Shown in pieces: positions 14,317-27,665 of a DNA stretch of 64,000 bases. The stretch is from assembly GCA_000733355.1 (NCBI GenBank), contig JNVV01000026.1:451077-515076 (forward strand), read 5' to 3'. The translations under genes and the position numbers were made by a program. Positions within the stretch are counted from its first letter, which is position 1. Each line of letters begins with the position of its first letter. The DNA comes from Falciphora oryzae. Taxonomy: Eukaryota; Ascomycota; Sordariomycetes; Magnaporthales; Magnaporthaceae. The notes under the pieces were generated by a model. The model worked only from the letters and a program-made list of their open reading frames with translations. It did not search any database and was not told where the DNA came from.

Positions 14317-17226
14317 CCCCCGTGCGAATCAGCGGGATGGTGGTGTGTGGGGATGGACGGATGGATGGATTGGGAAGAACCAGGGTGAGGACGATCAGGA
14401 CAGAGAGAGAGAGAGAGATGTGAGCCAAGTGACAGATACTGACTGCCGACTTTAGCGCCGCCCATCACCCATCCATGACGCCCCATTGATATGTGCACAG
14501 GAGTGCACACAGACCGGACCAGACCACCCCTGTCCCTCTCACTACCTCTCCCATCCCGCTTGGCAATTTCCCTGTGCCGTGCCGTGGGGGTGTGTGGTGA
14601 TTTTACGACCAAGGGGAAACAAGACAAGGCTTTGCCTCTGATGACCGCCATATTCCGTCACTGCGTGGTCCCTTCCAAGACGTGGAGTGCGGCATCCACG
14701 AATATACGATAAGTGGCCGCGGCCCATGCATGATGATAGCCACCTCCTTCCCCTTTCAGCACCCAGCAAGAAGCGTGGCAGAGGACGGGTGTGAATAGAT
14801 GGGCAGGAAACAGGGAAGGAAAAGAGCAGGGGCGTGTACGGCACCTCGTGGTTCAAGGCAGGATCAACAAGCCAAGGGAGGAGAAAAAAAAGAGAGAGCA
14901 GCGGGTAAACATGGCAAAGGGGACACAAGAAAAAGCAAAAAAGGCATAAACGAAAGCAAGCGAGGAAAAAAAAAAAGGCAAGATTTTGACACGAACACGC
15001 ACTTGACCGGATCCACGAAAGCTTGCAGGGCCAGGGCCGGCCATCCATCCAGCCATGCCCGTTTTCCCCTCCTCCGTCTCTCTCCCTATCCTCGTCGAGA
15101 TGGGCATGATAGACCGATATAGGGCCTTCTCTCGGGCCGGGCCCAACCCCAGCAGCAGCAGACAACAGGTCACCCCAGCCCGCTCATTGGAGGCAACGGG
15201 GGGGCCTGCCATGCTCGCAGTCGAGATTAGGCTGGCCAAGTGAACAACCAGGAAACTCGCTCGTCAGGTTTTGCTCTCCCCGCCCCCGACGATCTCCGCC
15301 GATGGGCTGCAGGGAAAGAAACCCTCGGTATGACAGACATGGTTAGGTTGGGCAGGTTCGGCACGCTGCCTACTTTACACAAGCACTCGGCTCTCCCACG
15401 TACACGCCCACGCCCCCTCCTCACCGGTGTGCGGACTGCCCGAGGCAAGCGAGTAAAAAAAAAACGGGGGGATGTGATGGCATGCGTGTGTTGTGCTCGC
15501 CGGTGAGGCGATGAGGGCAGGTGACATGCTGTCTGTCTGTCCATCCGCCCGTCAACGGCGCCCCTGGTGGATGGGCAGCGGAGACGAACAGAGCCTATCT
15601 AGCCCATCTAACGTATCCCCTAGGCGAGACTTGGGCAAGCAAAGGCCGGTTACGCTGTTGCACGAGATCTCTGCCGCCGGTGCCAGCCCAGTCCCGCCCC
15701 GCCAGTTGCGTGTGTGTGGCCGGCGGCCCACGATGGCGCCCAACACAGCTACGAAAGGCCCGATGACGGCCTTGCGCCACTCCCGTTCCGTCCGGTGGTC
15801 CGAAGAAAACAGAGAGGGAGGGCCAAGGTGGAGAAGGGCGTTCGCGAGATAACGGGAAAGGCGGGCGGGCTAGTGAAAGAGGGCAGGCAACCAATACGGC
15901 AACGGGCGTGGGAGGCGCCTGCTTCACTTGGGATCATATCGCAATATTGGCCCCATGCTGGACAGGAAAGCCAGGGGTCGGACGGGGACGGGCGGCAACC
16001 AAGCAGACCACGACGGCACACTGTGGCGGTTGTTTACTTTTCGCATGGAAAGACGCCGGAGGGAGGCGTCCGGGGAGCGTGATGGGTGCGGTGTCCCTCC
16101 TCAGCCCACCCACCTGTCCTGCTTGCCGCTCTCGGAGGCAACCACCATCGAGCAAAAGAGGCAGGCAGGGTGGGCGTGTGATATCCCAAGACGGCGAGAC
16201 GACCCCCATCACCGCACCGGCGAGTATTGGTGCATAAAGACCGGGATCCTGTCAGCTCCAGCCGCCTGTGCCCTCCATTCTAGGCCATTTTCCTCCTTTA
16301 GGATGAAGATAGAGGTGTCGAGTGGAAAAGGTGAAGGGCGCGATATAATGGGGCGGGTGAGTTGGGGCTGAGGGTCTTGGCATAAAAGAGACCCCTGGAG
16401 GTTGGGTTGGCAAGCGAGGAAACAAAAAAAAAAGCAAAGAAAGACTAGCGGCAGGAAGGGAAAAGAAAAGCGAAAATGATCCATCCCCCAGGAATCAATA
16501 AGAAGAAACTGAAAAGGTTGGGGAAGAAGGGACAGGGTACGCAAGAGTCGCCTCATGGTACCGGAAAGGGGGAAAAAAAAGAAAAGAGAGAAGAGCCGAT
16601 GACACATTTTTGTTTTTTCTTCTTTCTTGCTGGGGCTGCTGGCATTTTCCTTACCGTCTCGTGGCGATCAGCCGTGTCACCGCCCCTTTCGCGACTTCTT
16701 CCGCATGTGGTGATGGCTCGTGGGAATCCCTCATCGAGGGAAATCACAATTGATGCCCCAAAGGCACGCCTTGGCAGCACGGTGCTGTGGGTAATTCAGA
16801 AAAAAAGCAAACGATATACCGGACACTCCCGTTGAACCCAGACCAGAATCCTTTCATTCGTCCGTCCCGTCCGTCCCAGTCGCATAATCCCATTTCCTAC
16901 TCTCCATCCGGAGGCGTGGAAGGTGTGCCCAGCTCCAAAACTCCCATCATAATGCCGCTCAAAAAGTATATAGCTTCAATGAAAAACAGAATAGGAAAAT
17001 GGTCGTTAAAAGAGAAGATAAAAGAAAGGCGTTAAGGTGATGGAAAAAAGCGCGCATGGAAATAGCTGGCGACACAGGCAAGACATGTTCGCATGTGCGC
17101 CCACCCGGTATATACGCGAAAGAAAAACAAAGAAACAAAAACACGCAAGCTAAGAGGTGTCGTGATGGCGGTCAAACGAGACCATGGGGCCACTCCGGAT
17201 AAAACACCACGCAGACAGGCAGGCAA

Positions 17227-20200
17227 CTAGAGGTGAATGTCACCCCCTTCGCCCGCGACCCATCTCCGCCAGGCTTCGTCGTAGGCGTCTTCTAGATCCC
17301 GAACCCAGCGCCGCGTGTCAAACAGCGCACAGGTCCACTTGCTCTCCCAGAGCAGCCGCCGCAGCTCGGCAAGCCGGCCCGAACCTTCGCCGTACCCGCC
17401 AGGCACGTTGAACCGGTACGAGAGCCCGTTGGCAAGTTTGACAGCCAGGTTCTCGTAATCGACGTCATCCTCGGCCACCAGCTCCGACGCGGCGCGTATG
17501 CCCTCCTCTGACTTGGGCAGTGCGCCCTTAAGGATCGAGGCGGCCATGCGGGAGCACATCTTGTACTCGTATCTCGGCAGCGTCAGAAGCGGTGTGCTGG
17601 ACCACAAGATGTCCGCTGCCGTGGTGTGCGCGTTGCACTCGGGTGTGTCCAGGAATAGGTCGCAGACTCGGGCCCGCGAAATGTGCTGTTGCTTGGGCGC
17701 AACATCGGTAAACAAGATGCGGTTGGCCACATGCTCGCCGGCCCACTCCTTGGCCGTTCGCTTCAGGTTGGTCTCGCCCAGGTCTGGGAAACGGAGGAGC
17801 CAAAGGATGGCCTTGGGAACCGCTGACAGGATGCGCAGCCACGCCCTGAAGGTCGTCGGATCGATCTGTGTAGTGTTTGTCGGTCAGTAATGAGCAGCTT
17901 TGCTATACATGTTATGTTAATCACAGACGACTCACCTTGTAGAGCTGGTTGAAGTTGCCGAGGATGATGGTATCGTCGGGCAGGTTGGGAAACAGCTCTT
18001 TGCGCATCTTCCACCGCCGTCGCTGCTCCTCCTCCCACGACATGTTCCGCTCGTCCTCGACATCGGCCGACTGCGCATGGTCGCAGCAGAAGAACGTGTC
18101 CCTGCAGTAGATGATGTTTTCCGAGTACACCCAATCGCCATTGTCGACATCTGCCTCGTCCTTGAACACATCCTGGAGGCTGAGGTTACCGCGCCACGGT
18201 CGAAGCGTCGAGGGCGGCACCGCGGTGGCGTCTGCAAGAAGGTAATCGCACCATTCCGCGCCGAGAGTGCCGGCGAAGCCCATAAATGACATCTGAATTG
18301 GTGCCGGGCGCGCTGCGAAGATCTCGTTCCGGGCCCCGCGTGTGTAGCCGTTGAGGTTAACCAGGATGTGAATGCCGTCTTGCACGATCTGGTCCACAAG
18401 CTTGTCCGAGGACCAGCTGCTCACGTCGCGGAACACGGGCGCTTCTCGCTCTATCTGCTGCCGATGAATCGACTTGTCGCTCGCCGTCGTCGCATAGCAG
18501 AACGCCTTGACGCGCGTCTGGTCGTGGAAGCCAAAGACGGACTGCATCAAATGTGCCAGCGGGTGGTTGTTGAAGTCCGACGAGAGATAGCCGACGTTCA
18601 GCTGTGGTTTGGGAGGAGCCGGTGGCGGATATACGGAGCTGGACAGCCAGGGGGCGCGAAGAGTCGAGCACGATATCCGGTGCGCGTTGCGCTGAGAGAT
18701 CATGCGGATGTCCTTGGCCGTCAAGGGGCAGGTGAAGGTGTGGAAGGGGAGGACGGTAGGCGCCGAGGGGATCGTGAGGCTGCCCGGCAGGCGAGGCCTG
18801 GGGTAGCCTCCCGCCGCCTCCTGGCCTTTCACATACTTGTCCAGGTACCACGTTCGCACCGCCGCCCGCGTGGCGCGCTCGATCAGGCGAATGATCCTCG
18901 AGCCCTCCCACGGTTGATCCGTCCACTTGCGCAGTTCGGCTTCCAGGTCGATCGAAGTGTTCGTCGGCTTCGCGCCCGAGTTGGTCAGCTGGGAGACGAG
19001 GAGCGCGATAGCAGTCTCTACGAGAGTGCCGGCGCCCCACGACGCCGACTCCTGGAGCTGGCGCCCGACGATGTCCACCACTCGCTTCATCAACCCGCTG
19101 CCCTGACCGCTATTCCTGACGTCTTGGAGCATTCCCTGCTCGTCAACGTGCCAACGGTCAAATTTTGCGCCGTACAGATATACGCCTCCTCTTCCCCTCC
19201 AGTCGCAAACCGAGTTCAGGGCCGTCGACAAGCCGCAGACGGCCTCGGCGAAGTCTGGGTTAGATGTTACGGCGCGCTTGTAGTACATGATAGCGTCGCT
19301 GATGCGGCCTCGGTCCTTAACCGCATTCGCCAGGTTGGTAAGCGCTATGTCGAACGTCCCGTCGCACGCCACGGCCCGTTCGTACATCTGGATGGCCATG
19401 TCGAGTTGCCCGATGTCCTTCAGGAGACTGCCCAGGTTCGTGTGGAGGTGGACGTGGTGAGGATCCAGGGTAAGGCCGTACTGGTAATAGAGCAGCGCCA
19501 GCTCGAGCCCGCTGCCGCGCACGATGCCGGGGATATTCTGCACAAGGGCCGCTGACTCTGGAGACAGGGGCTCGATCTGGGCCGCCGATTGTTGTACACT
19601 GGCAAGGAGAATTCCGACGTTGTTCGCTGTCGAGGGGCTCTCCTGAAGGGAAAGAGACAGGTAGTAGAGGGCGAGAATGTCACCAACGCCAGAGGCCTGT
19701 CCGCCTTGGCCCGGCGGCGTGCCACCTGTGGCCATGGAGTCCTGGAATATCTTGGCGAGCGAAAGCAGGGAGTTGCTAGTCGTGGAGATGGCTGACTTGC
19801 GATGGCTGCCCTCCCCGACATATCGGAGGCCAGGGAGTTGGGCGTTGGTCGAGCCAAATACGAACCGTGCCGTCAACTTAGCCCGGTCCGGTGGCAGGAG
19901 AAGCGGGCCCGACACCGGCCTGCGCACTAGAGCCCCGGTGGTTGAGGGCATGGCTGACTGGCTGGGTCTGGGCGACAGTACCGTCTGTATCTCGCGGATC
20001 AAGCTCTGTATCCCTCGACTTTGCCTGCCGGTGCTGATCATGACAACCTCCTCAAACGCCTCTGATGCGCGCTCGATGTCCTTTAGGGCATAGAGCATGT
20101 TACCTTTGGCGTGAATGAGTAGAAGCATGCGACCGTTCTCGTTGCCTGGGATCATGTAGCCGCTCGATCCGAATCCCGGCTGGTTCGACGCTTCTGCGAA

Positions 20201-22093
20201 GGATGATGACGACGGCAGGGTCTGAGAGACTGCGTCGCCCTGAGGCGGCTGGTGTTCGGGCATGCGAAGCCCCCGCTGAACGCGACTTATAATGTCCACG
20301 GCCTGCCTGCTGCGCTGGGTCGAGCAAAGCAGGCCCACCAGATGCTCGACGGCTTCAAGATACCCCGGTCGGAGGGTTACAGCCTCTACCCAATACCTCT
20401 CAGCCTCATCGTGCCTGTTCAGACAGTATAGGGTGGCAGCGATATTGGAGATGGCCTCGACATGACTTTTTCGGGTCACTGGGTTAGTATAAATCTCGGG
20501 GAGGAATAAGGCGGGAAATGGAGATGATCGGTACCTTGCGTCGAGGTTGGTGATCCTCTTGAACCAGTCCAGAGCCTCCTCGTAGCGTTCCAGGCCGTAG
20601 TGCAGACAGCCACCGAGCAACATCCCATCGACCCATTTCCACCCGCTCTGCTCGCACAAGTTGGTGAGCATCTCCAGAGACTGCCTAGCGCTGGATACCG
20701 GCGAGGGAAGCTCGGCCGGGTTTCCGCTCCCGGCACGGTACGTCTTGCCCGCATATGCATACTCGGCCTGGCCAGAAGGCCCGAAGGCCGACTCAGCACC
20801 GGCGAACGAGCCGTGGGGAGCGTGCATCGCCGCGGTACGGCGAAGAGGGCCCAATGACAGACCCAGCTGTTTGGGTGGCTTCGGAAATACGACCATCTTG
20901 GACAATGTCCGGAGACCAGACATGGTCTTCCCAGGAAGCGACTGCTTCGTATAACTGATATACACAAGGAGGTCGGCATATGTCTTGTGCGCGTGCGCAA
21001 GAACCCTCTCCTTGAACCGAGCAGGCGTTGACAGGTCGGAGCGCGAAGCGAGGCTGCCGGCCGGGCTGGCGGCAGCCGAGCCGTGCAGGGATAGTGATTC
21101 GAGTCCACCGCGGGGCAGCTGCATTACCGTCTGAGGTGGCCGGAGCACTCCATGGTCCGTGTCGAATCCGGGAATTGGGGCATGCATGGCGTGGCCCTGG
21201 ACAGGGCCGCCAAGCATCTGCTGGCCCATTGGGAGGGGGTGGTGCATGGAGTTCTGGGCTGGCATATATGCGGCGTCAAAGGCGGCATTCTGGGGGATAA
21301 AGCCTAAATTGGACAGGGGAACTTGGCCACGGTAATCTGACACTCCGGGGTCCTTCCACACGGGTGGAGGAGTGAATCCGGCTGGGTTGAAGGCGGTTGG
21401 GCCCATGGTATTATGCTGGTACGACGGCGTGAAGACGCCCTGAAGCCGTGGGTCGTAGCTGAACAGGTTCGACGGAGGTTGCTGGGGGGCCATAATCCTG
21501 TCCGGCAGCGGTGCGCCGTCAGGCTGTATGGACTGTCCCAAGTTCCATCCCGCCGGCTGGGTCTCGTATCCCCCACCGACCTGCTGCCCTGTGGGCGGGT
21601 ACTGCCAGCTGTTGTTAGCCAGGTGCAACTGGCCGTTGACTGCGTCGGCCAGTTGAAGGTTGTTCTGGACAAACGCGGTCGGGAAGATCTTGGGAGAGGC
21701 CGGGATGATCAGCTGCTTCTGCGGGGGCCCGATGGCCAGACCGGCGGGCGAGCCATCGTAGCCGGCGTCGATGGTCCCGCTAGGCGTCTTTCGTCGCAGC
21801 TGATGCTGGCTGTGATCGGGTTGTGCCTGGGGGTGGCTCTGAGCGAACGGCGATGCGCCGGGCGCGCGATAAGAGGACTGCTGCTGCTGCGATGGCTGAG
21901 CGGGCTGCGAACTCCGGATCGGGAATGGCCTGGAGCCGACGTTTGGGCCCGGGTAGGGGTTCGATGGCCTCGGGTGTCGGGACTGTTGACATAGTGCCAG
22001 GTATTCGGGTTTGATGTGGTTCGAGACGGGGAGGAGGTGCTCGAAGTGAGGAGGCGTGGGCACCATCGGGTGCATCTGCATTAAGGGCAACAT
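17227..22093 (-). CDS. O-GlcNAc transferase homologue (GT41, TPR-containing)
   Basis: Predicted UDP-GlcNAc:protein O-linked N-acetylglucosaminyltransferase, which modifies Ser/Thr of nuclear and cytosolic proteins. Exons are 22093-17936 and 17865-17227 (1598 aa), with a 70-nt intron. Residues 1 to about 400 are Pro/Gln-rich and probably disordered. TPR-like helices span roughly 480-940, including an EEALDWFKR repeat and a later ISDAIMYYKRAVTSNP repeat. The catalytic half follows: SSDFNNHP places the His equivalent to human H498 at residue 1177, then HILVNLNGYTRGARNE, then NFNQLYK|IDP with the lysine equivalent to human K842 at 1386, and CNAHTT near 1463-1468 for UDP binding. All key residues are present, so it looks active. 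Budding yeast lacks this enzyme, but filamentous fungi have it. The start is the first ATG of the frame; an AG acceptor 14 nt upstream suggests a 5'-UTR intron. Confidence 0.93.
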
Positions 22094-25000
22094 CGGGGAA
22101 GGGGTATCCTATGGCTGAAATCACAACAAAAAAAGACAAACTCGCGGATCACCCGGGGCGGGGAACGGGGCCGGCGGGCAGAGCGACAAGAGGGGCCGTC
22201 GAGAGGGCGGAGAGACGGGCTGGGACCGAGCCCGATGGCGTAAGAGAGAGAGAGGGAGAGTCGTTGCCTGCTGGTTAAAGCAAGGCCGAGGGGGCCTATC
22301 TTGTGATCATTTGGGCTTCGCAGCGGCGGGACGAAGCCGGCGCCAAAGACGAGCAGATGCGTTCCAGAGAGCCCAGCTGCCCAAACCGGGAGAGTCGTGG
22401 GGTCGTCACCGAGGCAGGAGGCGATGTGTTTGTTTGGGAGAGGATCAGGATCTAGCTGGGGGAGGCAGGCGAGAGAAAATTACGGGGATTGAATTCGTCC
22501 TAGCCGTCGGGAGCCGGTGCGAGGGCGACCAAAGCCACCCGCGGTGCCGTAGTTTTGGGGGCGCACGCCGGATCCTACGCCTCGCTCGCAGTTTCTTGCC
22601 GTTGGTTCGGATTCCAATGGCCTCGGGCGGCGACGGCGGCCTAGATAGCGTTGCTGCTTGGACGTCGCCGTTGCGTGCTGGGTCCGTCCAGGCCCCCTCG
22701 CGGGAAAAGCGGGCGGGGCTCGATGGGATGCGGCGCCTTCAATTTTTTTTTTTTTTCTCTAATTTTTTGTCCTTCGACTTCACTCGCTCCGTCGAAACGT
22801 CGATGGCGGGGATGGCGGAATGAGGTGGAAAAAGAGAGGCCCCGATCGGATGTGGATCGTCGGTTTGCGGTTCTGCGGACGGCAGCGGTAATTAACTGGA
22901 GTGACTGGAGCGGGTTTGAAAGGCTGGCCTCCCCACCACAGTGGGTGCCGGTGTTGCAGCGACGCACCACCAAAGGACAGCCCAGCAAGGTGCGTCGCCG
23001 GTGCAAAGTGGGCGGGTGGGCGAGTGGGCGAGTGGGTGGGTGATTGGGTTTTGCCAGGGACCAGGGGCTAGGGGAGGGAGGGGAATGCAGGGCACGTTGA
23101 CAGGGAACTCCGCTGTGACTGGCGGTGGGCTGGTGCCGCCGGGGGGGCGATTGGCCAGGGAAGCACTCCCACGGGCACCAAGCCGGGCATGGAAAACCGC
23201 AGATGGCGCTCTTGCGGCGCAGCTGAGGCGCTGGGGCAGACGGCCTGCGGACTCCCAAGAGGCGACCCGTGGTCAAAGGGTGGTGGGCGCCTGCAGGAAT
23301 AGCGTCGCTGCGACATGCACGCCAAGTACCGGTAATCCGCCCGTCCTGCCCTCCCTCGCCCAACACTCGTTCGAATCCTCGCTGCAGCCGCATGGAGCAC
23401 ACACATGGGCCTGATTGCGTGGCAGGGCTTGCTGACCTGACCTCTTGGCGCCCATTCCAGTCACTCGCTGTCAAACGGTACATATCTCAGGCGAGCCCAG
23501 CGAATGAGTCCAAAGGCTCAATCATGGCGCTGCTGGTTGGCCGCCGCTGCTGCCAGGGAGTGCATGGCCGTGGGTGCTTTCTGCTCTCACCTGCATCAAC
23601 GGTGCATGTCGCGGCAACATTAAAGACACCTGTCGGCACAACCTAGCCTAGTCTCTCCCGCCGCCCGGCTGCAGAGTCACCGCCCGTTCCCATCGTCAGC
23701 CGGCCCCTCAGTCAATCATTTCAAGGCGGCGACTCACACAGACTCCAATGAAATACAAACAACCCCCCACAACCTCCATCAAACTTAAATCCGCCTCTCT
23801 CCCACCAACGCACAGCGCACACCGTAGCCTCACACATGTCTTGCCTACGGGAGAAAAAAAAAACACAGCTTGGGGACGGCGCCTTTCGGGCGGTGGACAA
23901 TGGATGATCGACACGCAAGAGGTAAGACAAAGAGCCAGGCAGGGTCAAGCGGGCCAACAGGGTCGGGTCCAGAAACGGACTGAATGGGTTGCCATGTCAG
24001 CCCGTGTCTCAACTCTCAAGCCCACCCACCCTCCCACACGCAAGGAGCTCGACGCTACCCTCCCTCGGCCGCCTTAGTGGCTGCGTGCCGTCCATTCCAG
24101 CAAAGCCGCCAGTTGTCACCCGTCATCCTGGCCGGCCGCAGGTAACGGGTATTGTTTCCCCAAACGTAGAAAGAGACCCTCCATTGCGGGATATTGGAAA
24201 CACTTATGGGGCTGTGATGGTGGTGTGCGGGCGGGTGATATTTGATGTGGCGCCCGCCTGGCTGCCCGGGGTTGAATATCGCTTGCTTTGCTGATGAACA
24301 AAAGGTACTTTCTAGGCAAGGGAATGAGCCTAGGAACTAACGGGCCCGACGTCACCGGCTAGAAAAACTCCGCGATGCCCAGCTGTCTGAACCTTGCTGC
24401 CCAAGAAAAAGCGGATTGGGTAAAGAAACGCGGCAAGGAATATCAGCAATGAACGGCACAATCAAGATGCAAGCACGATACCAATCCAGATTAATTGATG
24501 TGACTGTGGCAGGACCGCCGCCGCTGCCCGCCGCCACTGCACACATCCCTCCCATCCACACTCGCTGTAACCGCTTGGCGCTGTTCGCCCGCCGTTTACC
24601 CTCGCCAGGGTCAAAGGGGCACTGCAGGGGGGTTAAAAAGGCACCCAACACCCGCCCAGTCTTTCTGCCTTCCGGTCCGAAAATTTTTCCATCCTCGGGG
24701 ATGGGGGACCGCTATCTAATCCTCCCACATGCAGTGTCCCGAAGAATGGCGAGTCCTCTCAAGGACATTTCTTTACTGCCTCTCCTTTCGTACGCCACCG
24801 TGGCTTGGCGGCTCACCTATGGGAGGCGGCGGCCCTGAAGTTCCGTGCATCAAAACACCGTATAAAAACCGCCGATAATAGAGATACGACGCTGGGCCGG
24901 GGTCCGTCCCTGGAGGACATGGCCGGGCGCTTCGGAGAAGTGGACATGCCTGCCGGAGGACCTTGCTGCTTCCGTAATCTTCCTTCTCATTCCCTTCAAG

Positions 25001-25661
25001 CTCTGCCTCCTATCTCTCTATCCTGCCTCTTGCAGTCGCCTAAACATACACACCTACGGACCGCAGGTTTGAGGCGAGCAGCGCGGGAGGGTGCGTTGAT
25101 GCCAAAGGCCAGCTGGTCTCGCCGGTTTGTGGCACACACACACCTACGTATACATCCGTTCCCACCGGGGTCACGGGAAGACTCACCTCGCCGATAACGT
25201 CAGCTGGCGGGTGGATGGGGAGAGGCGGCGCCGTTAAATGGCTCGTAACGACTTACACCGTGCCTGGAGGGTCCCCGATTATGGTTGCATATTACCATGT
25301 GTTTTTCTTTTCTGTCCCACATTCCAGCTTCCATGGTGCGCAAAGTTGCATCCAACCACGGCCGCCTTTGCAATGGGGAGCTGAGAAACGAGGACGCACA
25401 CGGCCGGACGCCGGCTCCTTAGCTTCCATGCGTGCCATGCTACACTCTGTTCTCTTCTTCCACTCAGGAAGCATGTCCCGCTGGTGTGTTGAAGTCAACC
25501 GCCACGCATGCCCTGCCGGTATTGGCTGATCGGCTTGCAGGCTGTCGATCCGCCTGACATGTTTTCATGCAGAAACCTGGCGAAAAGCAAGGTGACACGA
25601 GGCGAAGTGGAAGAAGGAGACGTGCATTGGCTGCGGCTAAGATGAACAATACGAGAAAGCG

Positions 25662-25694
<33 letters not shown>

Positions 25695-26763
25695 CAGGCC
25701 ACACTGCCGCCAAAATTGTCCGTCCTCTTGCAACCAACGACTCCAAGCAAAAAGGCCAAGCTGGACAAAGAAAAGCAGGCACGAATACGGGCTAGATAGG
25801 TGTAGATTTCGGTGCTGTCAGGTAATAAACGACATCAAGGTCTCGATAGAGCCCTGAAACACGCTGCTCCCCCGTATCTTTCCTTGGATCCTGGGCCCCG
25901 TTTCGGATCTGCATTTGGTGGCCACCTAGACGGCACGGCAGTCTGCGGCAAATGGATAAACGTGAGGCCGATCTGGATGCATCACTGACGCAAACGCCGA
26001 ACTCAGCTGAGGCTCTGGGCTCCTGTCGTGTTCCTGCAAAAAGTACCATTTCTGCCAAGCCGGCCCGGCCTGGCAGGGGATCGTCAACCCGGCGGCACTG
26101 CGGCACGGAGATCCCTCAAAACACCCGCCGCATCCGAAGAGGATTTGAGTGTACACCGTGCCATCGTGCCGATCCCAAACTCCCAGCCAAGGCCAAATCC
26201 GCTCCGATCAGTCCGAAAATTACCAGGTGGTCAATAGGACGTAGTCTGTAGACTTGTCAGAAAATGCAGGAGCAAGACACAGCCAGGGGCGCAAAGCAAT
26301 AGCTCGCCAACCTTTCACCGCTGCCGGGCGGAATTGCAAGTCGGCTAGTTTGGGAGTATGTCAGCTTCAAATGATGGACCGCTGCTTCCACCTGTAGCAG
26401 GAAGCCGCGGTGAGTAGTGAGCCGATTAGTATCAATCTTCCTCGGCACCAAAATTGAGACAGCAAACGGGGAGCTTTGTCATCTCAGAGTGTAGGCCAGG
26501 TGGTGGAGAGTGCCTCCGTGTCGTGGGGGAAATAGTACGCAGGGCGGATGGAGGATCGTCGAACCAAGTCACTTTACGTGCTGGTGCTGCCCATCTGCTT
26601 CTTGCTTCACTTCGTGAACATGTTCGCGCGCAGAAACCACGATGCCATAACCTTTCCGTTTTGTAAATTCCATGGCTGGGCAAGCCTAGTTTTCAAAGCA
26701 AGCCTGAACTCCAATTCACATGCCCCAAAGAAGAAATTCCCGAATCGTCGTTGTTCGTTTCGC
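22094..26763. other. 4.7-kb intergenic region
   Basis: No gene is supported. It holds the upstream region of the O-GlcNAc transferase gene (22.1 kb leftward transcription) and the 3' flank of RPL12. It includes a GA-rich block (22244-22260), a T15 run (22742-22756), and an A31 run (25662-25692). Several isolated minus-strand donor-like sites (for example 23588 and 25180) could belong to 5'-UTR exons, but nothing confirms this. Confidence 0.5.
25662..25692. repeat. A31 homopolymer
   Basis: Thirty-one consecutive A in intergenic DNA between the O-GlcNAc transferase and RPL12 genes. Confidence 0.95.
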
Positions 26764-27665
26764 TTACTCCTCCGGGACTATGGGTGCGCGTGACGTCCGT
26801 GGTTAGCAGGCACGCCCACAGGGCCTTTCGATGGACCTGCGCGGAGGCACAGGCATAAACTCGAGGTCCACAGGGGCGAAACTCACTATCAATCTCTCCA
26901 GCGTCAATGGCCTCGGTGATTTCACGCGGGCTCTTGCCGTCAACCTGGCAGCCGACGCTGAATGCGGTACCCAGAATCTCCTTGACGCAACCCTTCAGAT
27001 CCTTGGAGTACGACTTGAACTTCATCGTCCTTGCGATCTCAATGACCTCGTCGATCGTGATGGACTTGTTGTGCTTGATGTTCTTCTCCTTTTTCCGGTC
27101 CCGCGGGGGCTCCTTCAGGGCCTTGATGATCAGGGACGACGCAGTCGGGACAACCGAGACGGCGGCTTGACGGTTCTGGATCGTGAGCTTGACGGTGACG
27201 CGGAGACCCTTCTGTATTCGGGCAAAGAAATCCGTGGTAAGCGCTTATTCCAGTGCAAGCGAGAAGGCACAGGTCCCCCAGGAGCCCGTGCATGCACGCA
27301 AGAGAACGGAAGGGGTCGTCGTTCGTACCCAGTCGCCGGTCGCCTTGGCGATATCTTCTCCGACCTTCTTGGGCGACAGGCCCAGAGGACCGATCTTGGG
27401 AGCCAGCGCCGACGAGGCACCGACCTCACCGCCGGTGGCGCGGAGGGTGCTGTATTTCGAGTTCGCCGTCAGTCCAATTCGCCGTCGTCGCAAGGCGCCC
27501 GCCCACCATCGCCGCCCGCGCGCCCAGAGGATATCGCGAAGGGTCGGTGTTGTCGTACATCACCTTAACCTCATTGGGGTCGAACTTGGGAGCTGTAGAC
27601 GGATCGAATTAGCAAGACAGTCAAACGGTCTCATGGCAAGTTCAATGAGCGTCTCACGTACGCAT
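26764..27665 (-). CDS. rpl12: 60S ribosomal protein L12 (uL11)
   Basis: Cytosolic large-subunit protein uL11, which forms the base of the P-stalk where elongation factors dock. Five exons join in frame to 165 aa, the usual family length: 27665-27662 (only ATGC), 27592-27559, 27449-27329, 27211-26887 and 26777-26764. The joined start reads [11 protein letters not shown], followed by [20 protein letters not shown], then the IQNRQAA and KEPPRDRKK region. It ends GEIDIPEE, close to the yeast ending. Each junction has GT...AG ends, and the last intron has a clean GCTAAC branch site. The 4-nt first exon and 14-nt last exon are unusually short but are required to restore the conserved ends. It lies on the same strand as SMC1, about 520 nt downstream of that gene's stop. 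Confidence 0.95.

Larger units (their letters stand above)
1..17226. other. 17-kb gene-free, low-complexity region
   Basis: I see no gene I can support here on either strand. The open frames are GC-driven shadows: they overlap on both strands, run through poly-Lys/poly-Phe stretches made by A/T homopolymers, and match no family I recognise. I looked for clusters of GT(A/G)AGT donors followed by CTAAC and AG, which would betray a many-exon gene, and found none. The region holds many A/T homopolymers, CT-rich blocks (for example 6044-6085), triplet repeats and GGCT repeats. It lies beyond the 3' end of the O-GlcNAc transferase gene. It may be a long regulatory region for a gene left of the window, or carry non-coding transcripts. 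The sequence alone does not decide. Confidence 0.6.

Noticed and set aside
18368..19555. 395-codon plus-strand frame
   Set aside because: Antisense shadow of the O-GlcNAc transferase gene.
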